Positions 4,079 through 6,557 of a stretch of 6,557 bases of DNA are shown here, piece by piece. Source of the DNA: Syntrophopropionicum sp964397525 (lineage in GTDB: Bacteria > Bacillota > Desulfotomaculia > Desulfotomaculales > Pelotomaculaceae); NCBI GenBank assembly GCA_964397525.1, contig CAYNIY010000074.1, positions 1-6,557 of the forward strand, given 5' to 3'. Every line of letters begins with the position of its first letter. The first letter of the stretch is position 1. Position numbers and translations under genes: made by a program. A model generated the notes under the pieces. That model was given only the letters and a program-made list of their open reading frames with translations. It searched no databases and was not told the DNA's origin.

Positions 4079-5209
4079 TTATTCATCCATCATGGCGCGG
4101 ATCTCGGCGGCCATGAAGCGGTGGGTCAGGTCGACGCCGCCAATGCCCATGACCCGGTTTTTAACCGTGATGTCGCTGCGCCGGCCAAAGAGCGCGCTTT
4201 TCAACTCAGCAGCCAGAATCCCTCCGGGATGGCCGTAGTTATAGTTGCGGTCCAGTACCATCACCTGCGCATTTTGCGGCAGCGCACTGATGATATCCTC
4301 GGCAGGAAAGGGCAGATACAGGCGCAGCCTCAGCAGTCCGGCTTTGATGCCCTGCTCGCGCAGGCTGTCGATGGAGAGTCTTAATTCCGCCGCCATACTG
4401 TTGACTGCAACGGCCACTACTTCGGCGTCTTCCAGCCGGTAGGTATCTATGGTGTCCCCGTCCCACAGGCCGGTGATATCCTTATATTCCTGCGCCGCCT
4501 GCTTTACCAGCGGGATGGATGCAATGGTATCGTCAGACAGCAGTTGGCGGTAGAGTGCGTATTCGGCTGCATTGGTCACATTGCTGAAAGCAGAGGGATG
4601 AGCCGGGTCGAGCCGCCATTCCGGTTCATGCGGGGGCAGGAAACGGTCGATATCCTCCTGCGGCGGCAGGGTGAGCGGCATCAGGCAATGGGAGATAGCA
4701 AAGCCATCGAAGTTGACCATCACAGGGATATTGATCTGTTCGGCAACGCGGAAGGCCTGCAAAATGGTGTTGAACACCTCCTGGTTGGAGGAGCAGTGAT
4801 ATTGGATCCAGCCGGTATCGCGCTGGGCAAATGAGTCCTGGTGATCGGCCCAAAGGGTCCAGGGAGCAAAAACCCCGCGGTTAACATTACACATTACGAC
4901 CGGCAAACGTCCGCCGGAAGCCATATGTAAAACTTCGTGCATATATAGCAGTCCGTTGGCCGAGGTGGCTGTGAAAACACGGGCGCCGGCTGCGGATGCA
5001 GCTACGGCGGCGGCCAGGGCGCTGTGTTCGCCTTCCACCGGAATGAAGCGGGCGTTCAGCTCGCCATTTTCAACCATCGCGGACAGTGTTTCCATAATGC
5101 TGCTCTGGGGAGTGATCGGGTAGCCGGGCACGACATCCACCCGGGCGCTTTTAACAGCTAACGCGGCGGCATGGGCGCCGGTATCCATTGTAACCTGCGC
5201 TTTTTTCAT
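4079..5209 (-). CDS. porA: Pyruvate/2-oxoacid:ferredoxin oxidoreductase, alpha subunit
   Basis: Forms the active site with PorB. It is 376 aa. The POR N-terminal domain starts with the conserved YPITPQSS (30-37), whose Thr contacts substrate in characterised PFORs, followed by VEGEHSA (58-64), whose first Glu (E59) is the likely TPP-activating residue, and by TATSANGLLYMHEVLHMASGGRLPVVM (80-106). NRGVFAPWTLWADHQD follows; R111 is a candidate carboxylate-binding residue (inference). The C-terminal domain has VLDRNYNYGHPGG (318-330). I chose the ATG at 5209, not the longer open frame from 5413. The extra 68 codons overlap porD and have no family resemblance, while GGAGG stands 9 nt before 5209. 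The gene starts 4 bp after the porD stop, and its ribosome site lies inside the last porD codons, suggesting coupled translation. Confidence 0.94.
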   Translation of the reverse strand: MKKAQVTMDTGAHAAALAVKSARVDVVPGYPITPQSSIMETLSAMVENGELNARFIPVEGEHSALAAAVAASAAGARVFTATSANGLLYMHEVLHMASGGRLPVVMCNVNRGVFAPWTLWADHQDSFAQRDTGWIQYHCSSNQEVFNTILQAFRVAEQINIPVMVNFDGFAISHCLMPLTLPPQEDIDRFLPPHEPEWRLDPAHPSAFSNVTNAAEYALYRQLLSDDTIASIPLVKQAAQEYKDITGLWDGDTIDTYRLEDAEVVAVAVNSMAAELRLSIDSLREQGIKAGLLRLRLYLPFPAEDIISALPQNAQVMVLDRNYNYGHPGGILAAELKSALFGRRSDITVKNRVMGIGGVDLTHRFMAAEIRAMMDE

Positions 5210-5213
5210 ACTG

Positions 5214-5471
5214 CTACTCCTCCCTTTCCATGCTGATCGCGCCGGTGGGGCATTCTTTGGCGCATACACCGCAGCCCTTGCAGTAGCGGTAATCAATAGT
5301 GATTTCATTGCGGTCAATAACCGCTTCCGGGCAATATACCCAGCATAATTGGCATTTGGTGCATTTCTTGGTGTCAACGACCGGACGGTGCGATCGCCAG
5401 GATCCGGTGTCACCGCTGGAGCCCTTCAACGGCCAGGAAATGGGCCGGTAGGCTTTCGTAACTGATTTCAT
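5214..5471 (-). CDS. porD: Pyruvate/2-oxoacid:ferredoxin oxidoreductase, delta subunit (2x[4Fe-4S] ferredoxin)
   Basis: Small ferredoxin-like subunit, 85 aa, that passes electrons from the active-site heterodimer to external ferredoxin. The segment GSWRSHRPVVDTKKC (23-37) is the typical PorD lead-in. The two cluster motifs are complete: C37, C40, C43, C47-P and C64, C67, C70, C74-P. The ATG at 5471 overlaps the porG stop in an ATGA arrangement. The last codons (EREE, stop) contain the GGGAGGAG that serves as the porA ribosome site, which explains the purine-rich C-terminus. Confidence 0.95.
   Translation of the reverse strand: MKSVTKAYRPISWPLKGSSGDTGSWRSHRPVVDTKKCTKCQLCWVYCPEAVIDRNEITIDYRYCKGCGVCAKECPTGAISMEREE
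5219..5223 (-). promoter_or_regulatory. Ribosome binding site deciding the porA start
   Basis: GGAGG on the minus strand with a 9-nt spacer to the ATG at 5209-5207, lying within the final codons of porD. It shows that porA begins with MKKAQVTMDTG and not at the upstream in-frame ATG at 5413. Confidence 0.85.
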
Positions 5472-6025
5472 TTATTTCCATTCCTTTCGCTAATCTGCTT
5501 GACGGTATTATAAGCCTTGCCGGCAGCGGCCAGATTGCTTTCACCGTTTTTGCCAGGCCATTTATTCATGATGGTTTGCTCCATAATATTTTGCGGGATG
5601 TTCAGCACCCGGCACACCGCGCCAAACAGGGGAATATTGATAAATAATCCGTCGGCGGAAATTAATCCTGCTTCGCGGGCGATGGCGTCTGCGTCCACCT
5701 GCCAGGTAGGGTGCTTGTCCACGGCTGAGGCGTGGGGAGCATTGATAATTACGGTGCCGCTCTCAGCAATGCCTTCCCTGACTGCCGCTTCGGTCAGCCT
5801 TTCGCTCATCACTACCACGTAATCCGGCATCTCGCATTGACTGTGCGCGTAGATAGTGGTAGGAGATATGCGCACCGCTGCCCGCACCGGCGCTCCACGG
5901 CGCTCCACCCCGAAGAAAGGCAAGGCCTGTCCCTGCTCACCGTTTTCCAGCGCGGCCTGCGCCAGCAAGTGAGCCAGGGTAACGGAGCCCTGCCCGCCAA
6001 ACCCGTTGATTCGTAGCTCTAACAT
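5468..6025 (-). CDS. porG: Pyruvate/2-oxoacid:ferredoxin oxidoreductase, gamma subunit
   Basis: Gamma subunit of the four-subunit enzyme, thought to help bind CoA. It is 185 aa, the family's normal length. The N-terminal GFGGQGSVTLAHLLAQAA (8-25) is the POR-gamma Rossmann-like signature. FFGVERRGAPVRAAVRIS (37-54) follows the PorG pattern FG.ERRGAPV, which separates it from the PSYGPE.RGG pattern of KorC-like and indolepyruvate gamma subunits. The middle has YVVVMSERL and the C-terminus NIPLFGAVCRVLNIP. It is first of the four por genes: a strong AAGGAGG lies 6 nt before the ATG, the stop overlaps the porD start by 4 bp (ATGA), and 28 bp separate it from the peptidase gene upstream. The subunit order gamma-delta-alpha-beta is the known porGDAB arrangement. 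Confidence 0.94.
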   Translation of the reverse strand: MLELRINGFGGQGSVTLAHLLAQAALENGEQGQALPFFGVERRGAPVRAAVRISPTTIYAHSQCEMPDYVVVMSERLTEAAVREGIAESGTVIINAPHASAVDKHPTWQVDADAIAREAGLISADGLFINIPLFGAVCRVLNIPQNIMEQTIMNKWPGKNGESNLAAAGKAYNTVKQISERNGNK

Positions 6026-6031
6026 ATTGTT

Positions 6032-6038
6032 CCTCCTT
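6032..6038 (-). promoter_or_regulatory. Strong ribosome binding site of porG
   Basis: AAGGAGG on the minus strand, 6 nt before the ATG at 6025-6023. It is the strongest such site in the window and marks the start of the oxidoreductase genes. The 28-bp gap from the peptidase stop shows no promoter, so read-through from the peptidase gene is likely. Confidence 0.8.
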
Positions 6039-6053
6039 GATAAATATAACCAT

Positions 6054-6557
6054 CTATTTGCTGCCCGCCGCGGTTTTCACGATCTCCAGGAGATAAGCGG
6101 CGTTGCCGCAGAGGTCATCGATCGTGATATACTCCTCGGTGGTGTGTACTTTACTCATGCCGATGCCGAGGACTGTCGTGGCAATGCCCATCTTGTTAAA
6201 AATATTGGCATCGCTGCCGCCCCCGGTTTTTTCCAGCTTTGGCGTCAGGCCGAGTTTCTCCGCAGCCTCGCAGGCCAGCTTTACAGGCAGATCGTCTTTG
6301 TCCAGGTTAAAATCATGGTATTGCGTTTCTGTGACTATATCCACCCCGGCGCCGAATTTTGCAGCAGCCTCCCTGATGGCATCGCAGATATTTTTTGTCA
6401 GGGCCTCGCGCTTCCAAGCGTGCAGGCTCCTCGTTTCTCCAGCCATAGTGGCGCTGTCGGGAATAATGTTGGTGGCTTTTCCGCCGGCTATGATCCCGAT
6501 GTTGCTGGTGCTCTCATCGTCAATCCGGCCTAATTTCATTTGGGCGATAGCGTATGC
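6054..6557 (-). CDS. M20-family PepT-like metallopeptidase, C-terminal part (partial)
   Basis: The frame is open to the window edge and gives 167 residues to a TAG at 6056-6054. An internal ATG at 6539 is not the true start, because the frame continues upstream as AYAIAQMKLGRID, which is conserved in this family. The segment NIGIIAGGKATNIIPDSATMAGETRS is the M20 dimerisation-domain signature. TGGGSDANIFNKMG and SKVHTTEEYITIDDL form the end of the catalytic domain, with the His of VHTTEE a probable zinc ligand. The N-terminal metal ligands lie outside the window. These features fit the PepT-like group of zinc-dependent aminopeptidases, but true PepT or another M20 hydrolase cannot be excluded. 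It lies 28 bp upstream of porG on the same strand and is probably cotranscribed. Confidence 0.88.
   Translation of the reverse strand, partial: AYAIAQMKLGRIDDESTSNIGIIAGGKATNIIPDSATMAGETRSLHAWKREALTKNICDAIREAAAKFGAGVDIVTETQYHDFNLDKDDLPVKLACEAAEKLGLTPKLEKTGGGSDANIFNKMGIATTVLGIGMSKVHTTEEYITIDDLCGNAAYLLEIVKTAAGSK

Noticed and set aside
5210..5413. N-terminal extension of porA by 68 codons from the ATG at 5413
   Set aside because: It lies in another frame inside porD, encodes an Arg/Ala-rich sequence without family match, and a good ribosome site precedes the internal ATG at 5209.

Overview
The window looks like chromosomal DNA of an anaerobic Gram-positive bacterium, probably a clostridial or Peptococcaceae-type Firmicute. 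That assignment is inference. It rests on strong AGGAGG-type ribosome sites, a four-subunit ferredoxin-linked 2-oxoacid oxidoreductase, the Bacillus/Clostridia-type order xerD-deoB, and intergenic repeats of a kind I associate with that group. Every gene I accept is on the minus strand, so the window is best read from right to left.

From the right edge the layout is: (1) the C-terminal part of an M20-family, PepT-like metallopeptidase (6054-6557, cut by the window edge); (2) a compact operon porG-porD-porA-porB (6025 down to 3108), encoding the gamma, delta, alpha and beta subunits of a pyruvate or related 2-oxoacid:ferredoxin oxidoreductase and ending in a clear intrinsic terminator (3063-3097); (3) xerD, a complete tyrosine recombinase with all six catalytic residues (2078-2962); (4) deoB, phosphopentomutase (389-1561); (5) the first nine codons of what looks like pyrimidine-nucleoside phosphorylase (deoA/pdp, 1-29), cut by the left edge. 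The peptidase and oxidoreductase suggest peptide and amino-acid catabolism feeding ferredoxin reduction. deoB and deoA form a nucleoside-salvage pair. XerD is the chromosome-dimer resolution recombinase that commonly neighbours deoB in Firmicutes.

The protein genes are conventional. The unusual content is in the three gaps around xerD and deoB (30-388, 1562-2077, 2963-3107), which are filled almost entirely with small structured repeats. I can separate four kinds: (a) a 27-29 bp element bounded by GGAAGCA/TGCTTCC, eight copies plus one fragment, which folds as a long G-U-rich hairpin on one strand only; (b) a composite module made of 17-bp tandem repeats leading into a 27-bp-armed imperfect hairpin, present twice plus a 13-bp remnant; (c) short GTGCGG/TCGG hairpins whose stems vary with compensating changes; (d) a GGGACATATCTC inverted repeat. 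I see no CRISPR array, tRNA, rRNA, complete insertion sequence or unfamiliar protein system in the window.
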